From Paracoccus stylophorae (lineage in GTDB: Bacteria; Pseudomonadota; Alphaproteobacteria; Rhodobacterales; Rhodobacteraceae): DNA of 64,000 nt. Location of the stretch: positions 1,283,001-1,347,000 of the forward strand of contig NZ_CP067134.1 in the NCBI RefSeq assembly GCF_028553765.1, written 5' to 3'. Each line of letters opens with the position of its first letter. Within the stretch, counting starts at the first letter, position 1. The translations under genes and the position numbers were made by a program. The notes below the pieces were generated by a model. That model did not search any database, had not been told where the DNA came from, and was given only the letters and a program-made list of their open reading frames with translations. Positions 42,610 to 50,059 of the stretch are shown one piece after another.

Positions 42610-43895
42610 GGCGCGCCCTCCGGCCAGACCAGGCCGAAGAGCGGTGGTGCCACTGGGCATGCCGGTCCGTCGGTCGGCCAGCCTTGCGCCACGTCCCCCA
42701 GCATGGAGACATCCACCTTCGCGTAATGCGCCGTGGTGTCGGTCGACCGGTGCCGCAGCACGGTGGCGATGGCGTCCAGCGTGGCGCCGCCGCGCAGCAT
42801 CGCGATGGCGGCCGAGTGCCTGAGCAGATGGCTGCCGCGCGAGGGCGCATTCTCGATGCCGGCCCGACCGACCGCCCGGCGCACCACACCGCCGACTACG
42901 CCGGAACTGATGGGATCGAAGGGCGGCAAGAGCCGCGAGAATACAGTATCGCCCGAGGCGGCTGGCCGCGCCCCGCTCAGCCAGGCAATCAGGGCGTCGC
43001 CTGCATCCTGCGGCAATGGCAACCGGACTTCCCGGCGACCTTTGCCGCAGACAGCTATGTTCCCCGCACGCCAGTCGATATCGGCCAGGCGCAGCTCTGC
43101 CACATCGCGCGCCCGAAGCCCCAAGCGGGCCAGCAGCAGAAGGATCGCCCGGTCACGGCGGCCGCCCGGGGTCTCGGGATCGCAGGACGCGATCAGCCGC
43201 TCGACCGCGTCCGGCTCCAGATAGCGCGGCAGGCTCGCCAGTCGCCAAGTCTTTGCCGTGGGAACCGCACGGTCAAGGCCGGGCGCGGCGACCCCGCGCT
43301 GCGCAAGGTGGCGCAGATACAGGCGCAGCGCGCTTGCCACCATCTTCGGATAATGCACGGACCGCGCCGTCCGGGCGTGTTCGATCAAACCGTCGCGGAT
43401 AATCCGGGGCGTGTAACGCGATGGGTCGCTGCCGATCAGCGGCAGGATCTGCGCCAGCATCCGACTGTGCCGCGCGATGGTGACCGTTGCCAACCCGCGC
43501 TGCCGGGCCTGCGCATCGAGCCAGTCCGCAACGTTGTGGTCCACCGCCGGTGCCTCGGCCACAGGCTGCGGCGGCAGAGTACCCCGCGCCGCGAGGTAGC
43601 GCACGAAGCCATCGACCCGGTTGATGTAGTACTGCCCGAGCGAGCGCGGCGACGAATGGCACTGGCAATCATGCGCAGCGAACCGCGCCACGATATCCTG
43701 CCCGGCATGATCCAGCGCGATGCCGCTCTGGACGCTCCAGGCCAGGAAATGCAGGGCGGAGCCCCGATGGATCCGAACCGAAACGTGCGAAAGCCCGGTT
43801 GCGGCAAGATACCGGGCATAATCGTCAACCAGGGCTTGGTGCGGTCCTGCATCCAGAAGGCGTCGCCGTGTGACCGGCGCGTTGAGTTCGTTCAT
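42603..43895 (-). CDS. RIT tyrosine recombinase, first gene
   Basis: 430 residues, the longest of the trio, with an extra N-terminal domain (about 1-190) that includes a His/Cys-containing loop (AAHDCQCHSSPRS). Catalytic Arg in LARLGLRARDVAELR, SHLLRHSAAIAML, and VLRHRSTDTTAHYAKVD with Tyr. ATG 43895 with GGAGGACA upstream. The gap up to the right repeat (43896-44012) must hold its promoter. Confidence 0.93.
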   Translation of the reverse strand: MNELNAPVTRRRLLDAGPHQALVDDYARYLAATGLSHVSVRIHRGSALHFLAWSVQSGIALDHAGQDIVARFAAHDCQCHSSPRSLGQYYINRVDGFVRYLAARGTLPPQPVAEAPAVDHNVADWLDAQARQRGLATVTIARHSRMLAQILPLIGSDPSRYTPRIIRDGLIEHARTARSVHYPKMVASALRLYLRHLAQRGVAAPGLDRAVPTAKTWRLASLPRYLEPDAVERLIASCDPETPGGRRDRAILLLLARLGLRARDVAELRLADIDWRAGNIAVCGKGRREVRLPLPQDAGDALIAWLSGARPAASGDTVFSRLLPPFDPISSGVVGGVVRRAVGRAGIENAPSRGSHLLRHSAAIAMLRGGATLDAIATVLRHRSTDTTAHYAKVDVSMLGDVAQGWPTDGPACPVAPPLFGLVWPEGAPC

Positions 43896-44012
43896 GTTGT
43901 CCTCCGTGAAAGGCGCCACTGCGGCGCCACACGAAGGACAATCCGATTATGCCGACCGATGCAGGCAGGAAAACAAATGCGGGTCAGATACTTGCGACAC
44001 CAACGCCCGGAC

Positions 44013-44073
44013 GACTCCGCATAATCCTGCGCTCAGCATAAACCGTGTTATGCCGAGCTCGGCATAAGATGGT
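44013..44073. repeat. RIT right end with double core site
   Basis: In order: 29-base inverted repeat ending CTCAGCATAA (to 44041), six bases ACCGTG (44042-44047), palindrome TTATGCCGAGCTCGGCATAA (44048-44067), then GATGGT (44068-44073). CTCAGCATAA-ACCGTG-TTATGCCGAG is a complete tyrosine-recombinase core, two inverted ten-base arms with a six-base spacer. The extra palindrome looks like a footprint of an earlier or tandem event. Confidence 0.8.
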
Positions 44074-44223
44074 GAAAATGGCGCCCATCTTCAGGTTCTG
44101 CGCCAGCGTCGTGTGCAGCCCGAAGATCGGGAAGATCAGGATCTGCGTCACGACCGCGACGCCGTAGCCGACGATCACGTTGGCGACGGACTCGACCAGC
44201 GACATGAGGCGGGTCTGCTTCAT
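44068..44223 (-). pseudogene. 5' part of split small membrane-protein gene (DUF7220-like)
   Basis: MKQTRLMSLVESVANVIVGY, then a membrane helix (GVAVVTQILIFPIFGL) and TTLAQNLKMGAIFTI, where the RIT element interrupts. In related prophages the gene lies immediately after the methyltransferase with the same ATGA overlap seen here (44220-44223). The remainder of the gene is at 40443-40613. Confidence 0.8.
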
Positions 44224-44428
44224 GCCGCTGCCTCATCCATCGGCCAGCAGTTCAGCCGCGAGAGTTCGCAGCGCATGCGCCGCAACCAAGGGGACCACGC
44301 CGTTGCCACAGAGGCGAAGCCGGTCCACCCGGTGGGCCAACCCATCAGTGCCTCGACGAACAGCGGGTTCAAGGTCCGGCGCGGCTCGGAGGTATCGCTC
44401 CCAGCCATCGGCGTCACCAGGACCTTGT
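44220..44428 (-). pseudogene. cytosine methyltransferase, C-terminal fragment
   Basis: Resumes after the IS1111-type element with VLVTPMAG and continues LNPLFVEALMGWPTGWTGF to the stop at 44220. The LNP.FVEALMGWP.GWT block is a common C-terminal signature of phage DNA (cytosine-5) methyltransferases. It is separated from its N-terminal parts by two insertions. Confidence 0.75.
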
Positions 44429-44441
44429 GTGGATGCCGCCC

Positions 44442-44698
44442 GGTTTGCAAGTTGATTTGCCTTGTTCTGAGTTTCTGATCGAGTGCGTGCTTGTGTCAGG
44501 CCTGATAGTGCGGCCTTTCACGCGCCGCCGGCCGGTATGGTGATCCGCGGGCCAGGTCCAAATCTGGCGGGCGAGCGAGTGGCTCTGTGTCCTGGACTGG
44601 TTTTCCTGACCCTGATCTGTTCGATCATTTTCCCATGAAGTTTGGCACCTCTCCCTACATCCTCGGCGTACCGGTTTCAGATGATGGTCGTCGCGGTA
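44442..44698 (-). ncRNA. candidate bridge-RNA region of the IS1111-type element
   Basis: Noncoding segment between the transposase stop and the left inverted repeat. In IS1111-group elements the guide (bridge) RNA is encoded on this 3' side. A small hairpin (GCCAG/CTGGC) and other short complementary stretches are visible, but I cannot assign the loops. Given only as the expected location. Confidence 0.4.
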
Positions 44699-45730
44699 TC
44701 ACGCCGCCATCAACTGCCCCGGATCTCGATAATCCTCCTTGCGCGTCAGCATCGCCCAGATGCCACGAGCCATCTTGTTTGCCAGTGCGACTGCCACGAG
44801 CATTCGCGGCTTCGTCGCCAGCATACGCGCCAGCCATGTCCCCGGACGGGCGCCTTTCTGACTTGTCCACCGCACCACGGCCATCGCGCCGATGATCAGC
44901 AATCGCCGAATGTCTTGCTGGCCCATCTTCGACGTTCGACCGAGCCGCTGTTTGCCCCCGGTCGAGTTCTGCCGGGGCACGAGACCCAGCCAAGCGGCGA
45001 AGTTTCGGCCGCAGCCGAAGGTTTCCATCGGCGGCGCGAAGGTTTCGATAGCCAGAGCGCCGATCGGCCCGATGCCCGGCATTGTCTGCAATCTGCGGGT
45101 CGTGTCCGCCGTGCGGGCCAGTTCGCCCATCCGCTTCGTCAGCGCATTTATCCGGGCGGTTTGAGCGGAGATTTGTGAGAGCAGATCAAGGCAGGTCTCG
45201 CGCGCCAGCAGCGGAATATCCGTATTTTCATCATCAAGAATTTCCGCGATGCGCGGAAGATTGTGGATCCCCTGTGGTGCCACATACCCAAATTCGTAGA
45301 GATGCGAACGCAGCGCGTTCACCAGCTCGGTTCGTTGCTTCAGAAGTTGCTCACGGGTCCGGAACACGACGGCGCGGGCCTGCTGTTCTGCACTCTTGAC
45401 CTCGACGAACCGCATCGTCGGACGGGTTGCCGCCTCGACAATCGCCTCGGCGTCGGCCGCGTCGTTTTTCTGCCGCTTGATGAACGGCTTCACGTAGCGC
45501 GCCGAGATCAGCCGCGCTTCATGGCCCAGTCGCACAAGTTCACGCGCCCAGAAATGTGCCCCGCCGCAGGCCTCCATGACAACGGTGCAATGCGGCTGCT
45601 CCGACATGAAACGGTGAAACTGTGGTCGGCTGAGCTTCTTGCGAAACAGAACGGTCCCGTCCGCCGATGACCCGTGCAATTGAAAGCTGTGCTTTGCAAG
45701 ATCGACCCCGACGATGATACCTTTTTCCAT
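44699..45730 (-). CDS. IS1111-group transposase (DEDD recombinase)
   Basis: 343 residues: N-terminal RuvC-like domain with Asp in IIVGVDLAKHSF and Glu in VVMEACGGAHFW, then KRQKNDAADAEAI. C-terminal Transposase_20 domain with TMPGIGPIGALAI and the serine-containing region (RNFAAWLGLVPRQNSTGGK). ATG 45730 with AAAGGAGG upstream. The longer frame extending to 46192 fuses methyltransferase sequence and is not the gene. Confidence 0.94.
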   Translation of the reverse strand: MEKGIIVGVDLAKHSFQLHGSSADGTVLFRKKLSRPQFHRFMSEQPHCTVVMEACGGAHFWARELVRLGHEARLISARYVKPFIKRQKNDAADAEAIVEAATRPTMRFVEVKSAEQQARAVVFRTREQLLKQRTELVNALRSHLYEFGYVAPQGIHNLPRIAEILDDENTDIPLLARETCLDLLSQISAQTARINALTKRMGELARTADTTRRLQTMPGIGPIGALAIETFAPPMETFGCGRNFAAWLGLVPRQNSTGGKQRLGRTSKMGQQDIRRLLIIGAMAVVRWTSQKGARPGTWLARMLATKPRMLVAVALANKMARGIWAMLTRKEDYRDPGQLMAA

Positions 45731-45816
45731 GGATGCCTCCTTTTCCTCTCGTGGAACCAAGCACCACGAATGTGGCACATGGCGTTGCCGCCGAGGAAGG
45801 GCGGCATCCACCCCAT

Positions 45817-46063
45817 CTGGCGGCCAAGCAGGCCGTTCACCGGCGTGTTCGCGAGGCTCGTCGCACCGTCCTTGTGATCCCGCGCCGTCGGCGTCATCCA
45901 CATCCGCATCATCTCCGTCCGGTTGCCGCCACTCGACCGCGCCCCCGAACAGGCGCGCGGGGTCGGCCAGGTCGTCGCCCTCGCGGATGGCGAGGATGAA
46001 CAGTCGTTCCCGCTTGTAGGGCGCGCCGACTTCCGCCGCTGTGAAGAGGCCTGCCGCAAGGCG
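45817..46063 (-). pseudogene. cytosine methyltransferase, middle fragment with frameshift
   Basis: The minus strand reads YRLAAGLFTAAEVGAPYKRE and RLFILAIREGDDLADPARLF in one frame, then about 45905-45925 the sensible reading moves to another frame: MWMTPTARDHKDG, NTPVNGLLGRQ. This implies a single-base indel besides the two insertions. The fragment is bounded on the right by the IS110 element (CT core at 46064-46065) and on the left by the IS1111-type element. Confidence 0.72.
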
Positions 46064-46079
46064 GTAGTATCCGTCTTGG

Positions 46080-47015
46080 TCAAGCGGGTCTGTCGGCCCA
46101 TTTCCGGCCGTCGCGCAGCAGCGCATTGGCGAGGAGGACGAGCTTGCGCATGACGGCGGTGATCGCGAGCTTTGGTGCTTTGCCGCTTTCAAGCAGCTGC
46201 TGGTATTTTCGCTTGAGGTCTGTGTTGAAGCGGATGGCGACGAGGGCGGGCATGAAGATCGCGGCGCGCAGGCTGGCGCGTCCGCCGCGGATCATTTCCT
46301 TTCCCTTCCACTTGCCCGAACGGCGCGTGAAGGGTGCCAGCCCGGCGAGGCTCGCGGCCTGTTTCGGCTCGAGGGTGCCGAGCTCCGGCATCTCGATCAG
46401 CAGCATGCACGCGGTCACGGCGCCGATGCCGGGAATAGAGGTCAGGATGTCGAGACGCTCGGCCAGGGCGGGGTCCGCTGCGATCAGGGTGGAGATGGTT
46501 TCGTCAACTTCGGCAAGCTGCTTCTCGATGATGGCCAGCCGCGCCTTCGCCTGGCGGCGGATCAGGCTGATCGCTGCTGTTTCAGCACGGTTTCCTGCCG
46601 CCGTCCGATCCTTGATCAGCGCCAGCCGCGCGACGTGCAACTCCCTCAGTTCGTTCATGAGTTCGCCACGAACCGGCCGCGGCGGCAGGTCGAGTGCGAG
46701 CCCCATCCGCGCCAGCAGCATCGCATCCACCCGATCTGTCTTGGCCTGCGTGCCAGTGGCCTCCGCGAAGCGCCGCGCCTGGCGAGGATTGACCTTGACC
46801 AGCGCATGTCCCGCCTTTGCGAGCGCTTCCTCCATTCCACGATGATAGGGGCCGGTCGGCTCGTAGACGATCCGCAGTCCTTCGGTGTTGCCGATCCATT
46901 TCAGCAAGGTCTTGAACCCGGCCTTGTCGTTTCCGAAAGAGTTGTGTTGCCGATCCGAGAGCCGGAACGCGTCCAGCCGGTCTTTCGAGATGTCGATGCC
47001 GATGATATCCTGCAT
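46080..47015 (-). CDS. IS110-group transposase (DEDD recombinase)
   Basis: 311 residues. RuvC-like N-terminus with IIGIDISKDRLDAF, IVYEPTGPYHRGME and TDRVDAMLLARMG. C-terminal Transposase_20 with LTSIPGIGAVTACMLL and LAGLAPFTRRSGKWKGK. ATG 47015 with AAGGAAAA upstream. It shares little sequence with the IS1111-type enzyme next door, so the two arrived separately. Confidence 0.94.
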   Translation of the reverse strand: MQDIIGIDISKDRLDAFRLSDRQHNSFGNDKAGFKTLLKWIGNTEGLRIVYEPTGPYHRGMEEALAKAGHALVKVNPRQARRFAEATGTQAKTDRVDAMLLARMGLALDLPPRPVRGELMNELRELHVARLALIKDRTAAGNRAETAAISLIRRQAKARLAIIEKQLAEVDETISTLIAADPALAERLDILTSIPGIGAVTACMLLIEMPELGTLEPKQAASLAGLAPFTRRSGKWKGKEMIRGGRASLRAAIFMPALVAIRFNTDLKRKYQQLLESGKAPKLAITAVMRKLVLLANALLRDGRKWADRPA

Positions 47016-47221
47016 CCGTCTTTTCCTTACCTCTGCTTGTCATGCAGGCCCGAAGCCCTGCTATCCGTTCAGGTCATGAGAAAAGACGGGGGCGATCACA
47101 CTACCGCACGGCCCGCAACGGCCGACCCATTCTCGATCCGTCCCCCGCCGCTGCCCGGCATATTTGGGGTGCCGGGCAGCGGCTCCCTTATCGCAAGGAA
47201 GCCGAGGGAAGTCATAAGACA
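47016..47221 (-). ncRNA. candidate bridge RNA of the IS110 element
   Basis: The 5' noncoding leader of the transposase, where IS110-group elements encode their bridge RNA. It contains a perfect 13-base stem (47148-47160 with 47170-47182) and nine-base loop TATTTGGGG (plus-strand reading), compatible with a binding-loop hairpin. Boundaries of the RNA are not known. Confidence 0.55.
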
Positions 47222-47223
47222 AG

Positions 47224-47690
47224 CCCATGCCGACCAGTCCTGCGGCGACTTCGGGGAAGCCGAGGCGGAGATGATGGGCGACATTCTCGAGGAACACGAA
47301 GGGCGGTTTGATTTCACCGATGATGCGGGCGACATGCGGCCAGAGGTGGCGCGGGTCCTCCGCACCCCGACGCTTTCCCGCGACGGAGAACGGCTGGCAC
47401 GGATAGCCCGCAGTGACGATGTCCACCGCGCCGCGCCACGGGCGGCCGTCGAAGGTTCCAACATCGTCCCAGACAACAGCCTGATCCAGGGACGCGTCTT
47501 CCATCCGCGCCACGAGAGTGGCTGCGGCGTAGGTTTCCCGTTCGACATGGCCCACAGCAGGATAGCCGGGCATGGCGATGGTGAGCCCGAGGTCGAGCCC
47601 GCCAGCACCGGAGCACAGGGAGAGGCCGAAGAGGCATGCGTCTCCGGCCCCGGAAGCGCGTCCGGAGGAAGGTAAAGCCAGGTCATGCAT
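47224..47690 (-). pseudogene. DNA (cytosine-5) methyltransferase, N-terminal fragment
   Basis: Begins at ATG 47690. Motif I (LSLCSGAGGLDLGL), motif II region (VGHVERE) and the catalytic motif IV (VTAGYPCQPFSVAGKRRG) are intact, then FLENVAHHLRLGFPEVAAGL. Truncated after VGMG by the IS110 element. The remaining pieces lie at 45817-46063 and 44220-44428. The catalytic half may still be translated, but the target-recognition part is gone. Confidence 0.88.
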
Positions 47691-47691
47691 G

Positions 47692-49068
47692 TCACGCGGC
47701 GGTCTTGCGCTTTCGCGCGGGTTCGGGGGCTGCGTCCATTGCCGGGGCGTCGGCGGGGGCTTCGGCATCGTCGCCCAGCCGCTCGGTCCTCACCTGCGCG
47801 AAGGTCCGACCGTCACCGTCGAGGATCGCGTCGCGGCCGGTTTCGGCCTGCCACCGCTCAACGGCGACATCGACATAGGCCGGGCTGATCTCCATCGCGA
47901 AGACGCGCCGGACGTTGGCCTCGCCCGCCATGATCTGCGACCCGGACCCCGAGAACGGCTCGTAGCAAAGCCCGCCGCGCGCCACATGCTGCCGCATCGG
48001 GATCCCGAAGGCGTCGAGCGGCTTAGGCGTCGGGTGGTCGGGGCGCTCGTCCTTCGCGAAGGACGGCATTTCCCAGGTCGAGGGCAGCGTCTGCTCGGCG
48101 ACCTTCGGCGGCCGGTTCGGGCGGCGCCAGCCCATGAAGCAGGGCTCGTGTTTCCAGAGGTAATGGGAGCGGGTCAGAACCCCGCGGTCCTTCACCCAGA
48201 TGATCTGCTGGTGCACGAACGCCCCAGCCTTTTCCCAGCAGGCTTCGAGCATCGCTTGGCGGCGGGAGGCGTGCCAGCAATACCAGGCGGCGTCCTCGGC
48301 GATGGCTTCCGCAACGGCAGCGGCGATGAAGCCGTCGTAGAGCTCGGCCCCCTGCGAACTGTCGTCCCAGGTCGTGCCGTAGGATGCCGACCAGTCCTTG
48401 TTTCGGGTCGGGTGGTTCGAGCCGTCGTAGTCGACGAGATACGGCGGGTCGGTGGCGAACAGCGCGGCGCGCTCGCCGTTCATCAGACGGCGCACATCGG
48501 CAGCGCTGGTGCTGTCGCCACACAGCAGCCGGTGGTCGCCGAGGATCCACAGATCGCCCGTCCGCGACGCAGGATTGCGCGGCGGTTCAGGGATGGTCAC
48601 CGGCGGCACGGAGCCCCCGGCGCCACCTTCTTCACCGTCCCCCTCCGGCACGAAGGCCAGCAGCTTGTCGAGTTCGCCGTCCGAGAAGCCGACCAGAGAC
48701 AGGTCGAAATCCTCGGCCAGCAGGTCGTTCAGTTCCGCCGAGAGCAGCGCCTCGTCCCACGTCCCGAGTTCGGTCAGCTTGTTGTCCGCGATCCGGTACG
48801 CCCGGCGTTGCGCCTCGGTCAGGTGCCCGAGCACGATCACCGGCGCCTCGGTCAGCCCGAGCTGCGTCGCGGCGAGCACGCGACCATGGCCGGCGATCAG
48901 TTCGCCGTCCTCAGCGACGAGACACGGCACGGTCCAGCCGAACTCGGCCATGCTGGCGGCGATCTTCGCGACCTGGTCCGGCCCGTGCGCCTTCGCGTTC
49001 TTCGCGTAGGGCTGGAGGCGCGACAGCGGCCACGTCTCGATCGCGTCCGGGGCGAAGCTCAGCGTCAT
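47692..49068 (-). CDS. ParB/sulfiredoxin-domain DNA methyltransferase (N6-adenine/N4-cytosine)
   Basis: 458 residues. N-terminal ParB-like nuclease fold (LQPYAKNAKAHGPDQVAKIA, GELIAGHGRVLAATQLG), then a beta-type methyltransferase with catalytic DPPY (ALFATDPPYLVDY), HPTPKPLDAF and the SAM motif EPFSGSGSQIMAGE. Phages use such enzymes to protect DNA from host restriction. ATG 49068 is used; the upstream extension is a shadow. One base separates its stop from the cytosine methyltransferase start. Confidence 0.92.
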   Translation of the reverse strand: MTLSFAPDAIETWPLSRLQPYAKNAKAHGPDQVAKIAASMAEFGWTVPCLVAEDGELIAGHGRVLAATQLGLTEAPVIVLGHLTEAQRRAYRIADNKLTELGTWDEALLSAELNDLLAEDFDLSLVGFSDGELDKLLAFVPEGDGEEGGAGGSVPPVTIPEPPRNPASRTGDLWILGDHRLLCGDSTSAADVRRLMNGERAALFATDPPYLVDYDGSNHPTRNKDWSASYGTTWDDSSQGAELYDGFIAAAVAEAIAEDAAWYCWHASRRQAMLEACWEKAGAFVHQQIIWVKDRGVLTRSHYLWKHEPCFMGWRRPNRPPKVAEQTLPSTWEMPSFAKDERPDHPTPKPLDAFGIPMRQHVARGGLCYEPFSGSGSQIMAGEANVRRVFAMEISPAYVDVAVERWQAETGRDAILDGDGRTFAQVRTERLGDDAEAPADAPAMDAAPEPARKRKTAA

Positions 49069-49485
49069 GGTGGGCAAGGTTCCTCGGTCGGGTGGATGCC
49101 GGTGGCTTCCGGACTCCGGATGCCGGGCTGGACTCCACACGGGGGTCCAGCGGCTACCAGCGGTGTCCGGTCGGAAGGCCAGCGTTCATTGGTGTTTGCG
49201 CGGGGCGCGCGTGGCTCCGGCTTCCGGGTGGCTTCCCAAAAATCCGGCCCTGTCGCTGGCGATGTCCCGCGCTTCGCCCGCCAGCATACGAATGTCGCCA
49301 GGAAGGAACCGGAAACTGCCGTGGGATGGACCCCCGCCGGACCCTCGCTGGATACCGGGGTCCAGAAGAGCCCCGTCAACGCAAAGGGGAGAGCGAGCTT
49401 TCCAGCGCACTCTCCCCATCTTGCCTTCGGAATAGCATGATCATGTTGCAGATGTCGAAGGAAAAAGTGTTGCAACATATTGGAG
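49069..49485. other. 417-base noncoding region rich in hairpins
   Basis: No convincing gene. Several inverted repeats: CTGGACTCC/GGGGTCCAG (about 49129-49152), TGGACCCC/GGGGTCCA (about 49327-49364), GGGGAGAG/CTCTCCCC (49387-49394 and 49411-49418), and the palindrome TGTTGCAACA near 49472, with a related half site upstream. It may hold the promoter or operators for the methyltransferase operon. The 143-codon frame here has no family features. Confidence 0.5.
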
Positions 49486-49866
49486 TCACTGCGCATTCAG
49501 GCGCGCAGCGATCTTGGTCAGCGCCAGCTGCCAGCGACGCCAGGCGGTCGTGCGGTCGCACCCCAGCTCGCCGCTGATCTGCTTCCACGGCACCCGGGCC
49601 GCACGCGACCAGACCAGCTTGCGCTCCGCCTCCTCGATCCAGAGCACCCAGTCGAAGGTCTCCTCGAGCCGGGTGATCGCAGCGGCCGAGGGCCAGACCC
49701 GCATCGGCTGGGGTTCCATCGCCGCGATCTCGCGGCTGGTCCGCACGATGTCGGGCCAGGTGTTGAAATAGCCCTGCGCCTTCACCGGCGGCAGCTTGCG
49801 CAGGGTGCGGAACGCCTCCTCGAAATGATCGGCGACGCAGTCCGCGGTCCATTCCCGATCAGCCAT
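49486..49866 (-). CDS. DUF6362-like prophage protein
   Basis: 126 residues: WTADCVADHFEEAFRTLRKL, MEPQPMRVWPSAAAITRLEE and a C-terminal HTH-like segment (WKQISGELGCDRTTAWRRWQ). The last part looks like a DNA-binding helix-turn-helix, so a phage regulator is likely. ATG 49866. It overlaps the next upstream gene by eight bases. Confidence 0.75.
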   Translation of the reverse strand: MADREWTADCVADHFEEAFRTLRKLPPVKAQGYFNTWPDIVRTSREIAAMEPQPMRVWPSAAAITRLEETFDWVLWIEEAERKLVWSRAARVPWKQISGELGCDRTTAWRRWQLALTKIAARLNAQ

Positions 49867-50059
49867 GACGCGCCTCCCTGTCGGACGGGCGCGGGCCGTA
49901 GAGCTTCTCGCCCAGCTGGCGGACCAGTTCACGCTCGGGCCAGGTGAGGCGATCGTCATCGGCGGAGACCGCGAGGACGCCCTGTTCCCGCCAGCCCTCG
50001 CGCTTGACCTGCTCGGGATCGCGGCGCCGACCGCCGTAACCGTGGGGATGCCATCTCAT
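49859..50059 (-). CDS. hypothetical prophage protein, 66 aa
   Basis: Basic N-terminus (MRWHPHGYGGRRRDPEQVKREG) and an acidic centre with LTWPERELVRQLGEKLYGPR. Short, no cysteine motif. It overlaps its neighbours on both sides by a few bases, so it belongs to the replication operon. Confidence 0.6.
   Translation of the reverse strand: MRWHPHGYGGRRRDPEQVKREGWREQGVLAVSADDDRLTWPERELVRQLGEKLYGPRPSDREARHG

Larger units (their letters stand above)
40614..44041 (-). mobile_element. RIT element (recombinases in trio), intact
   Basis: Three coupled tyrosine recombinase genes bounded by a perfect 29-base terminal inverted repeat (40614-40642 and 44013-44041). A further 20-base palindrome (44048-44067) lies outside the right repeat. 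A 6-base direct repeat GATGGT flanks the whole block (40608-40613 and 44068-44073). Gene order, overlaps and inverted ends match published RIT elements. It splits a prophage gene whose sequence can be rebuilt exactly. Confidence 0.9.
44429..45811 (-). mobile_element. IS110-family element, IS1111 group
   Basis: Bounded by a perfect 13-base inverted repeat GTGGATGCCGCCC (44429-44441) and GGGCGGCATCCAC (45799-45811). Subterminal repeats of this kind mark the IS1111 group. Five bases (ACAAG, ATGGG) seem to lie between repeat and host on each side, giving true ends near 44424 and 45816. It carries one transposase and a 257-base noncoding 3' segment. It cuts the methyltransferase gene between codons for LLGRQ and VLVTP. 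Confidence 0.82.
46064..47223 (-). mobile_element. IS110-family element, IS110 group
   Basis: The interrupted methyltransferase rebuilds as GGCATGGG-CT-ACCGCC (Gly-Met-Gly-Tyr-Arg). A CT dinucleotide is present at both junctions (minus strand; plus-strand AG at 46064-46065 and 47222-47223), as expected for the core used by IS110 recombinases. The element is about 1.16 kb: one transposase and a roughly 206-base 5' noncoding leader with a 13-base hairpin. Confidence 0.85.

Noticed and set aside
44699..46192. 497-codon minus-strand frame taken as one transposase
   Set aside because: It fuses methyltransferase sequence to the IS1111-type transposase. The transposase starts at ATG 45730 with its own ribosome-binding site.
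47572..49440. 622-codon plus-strand open frame
   Set aside because: Antisense of the ParB-methyltransferase and the noncoding gap; low-complexity translation.
49065..49496. 143-codon minus-strand frame in the hairpin-rich gap
   Set aside because: No ribosome-binding site, no recognisable domain, and it is full of inverted repeats.
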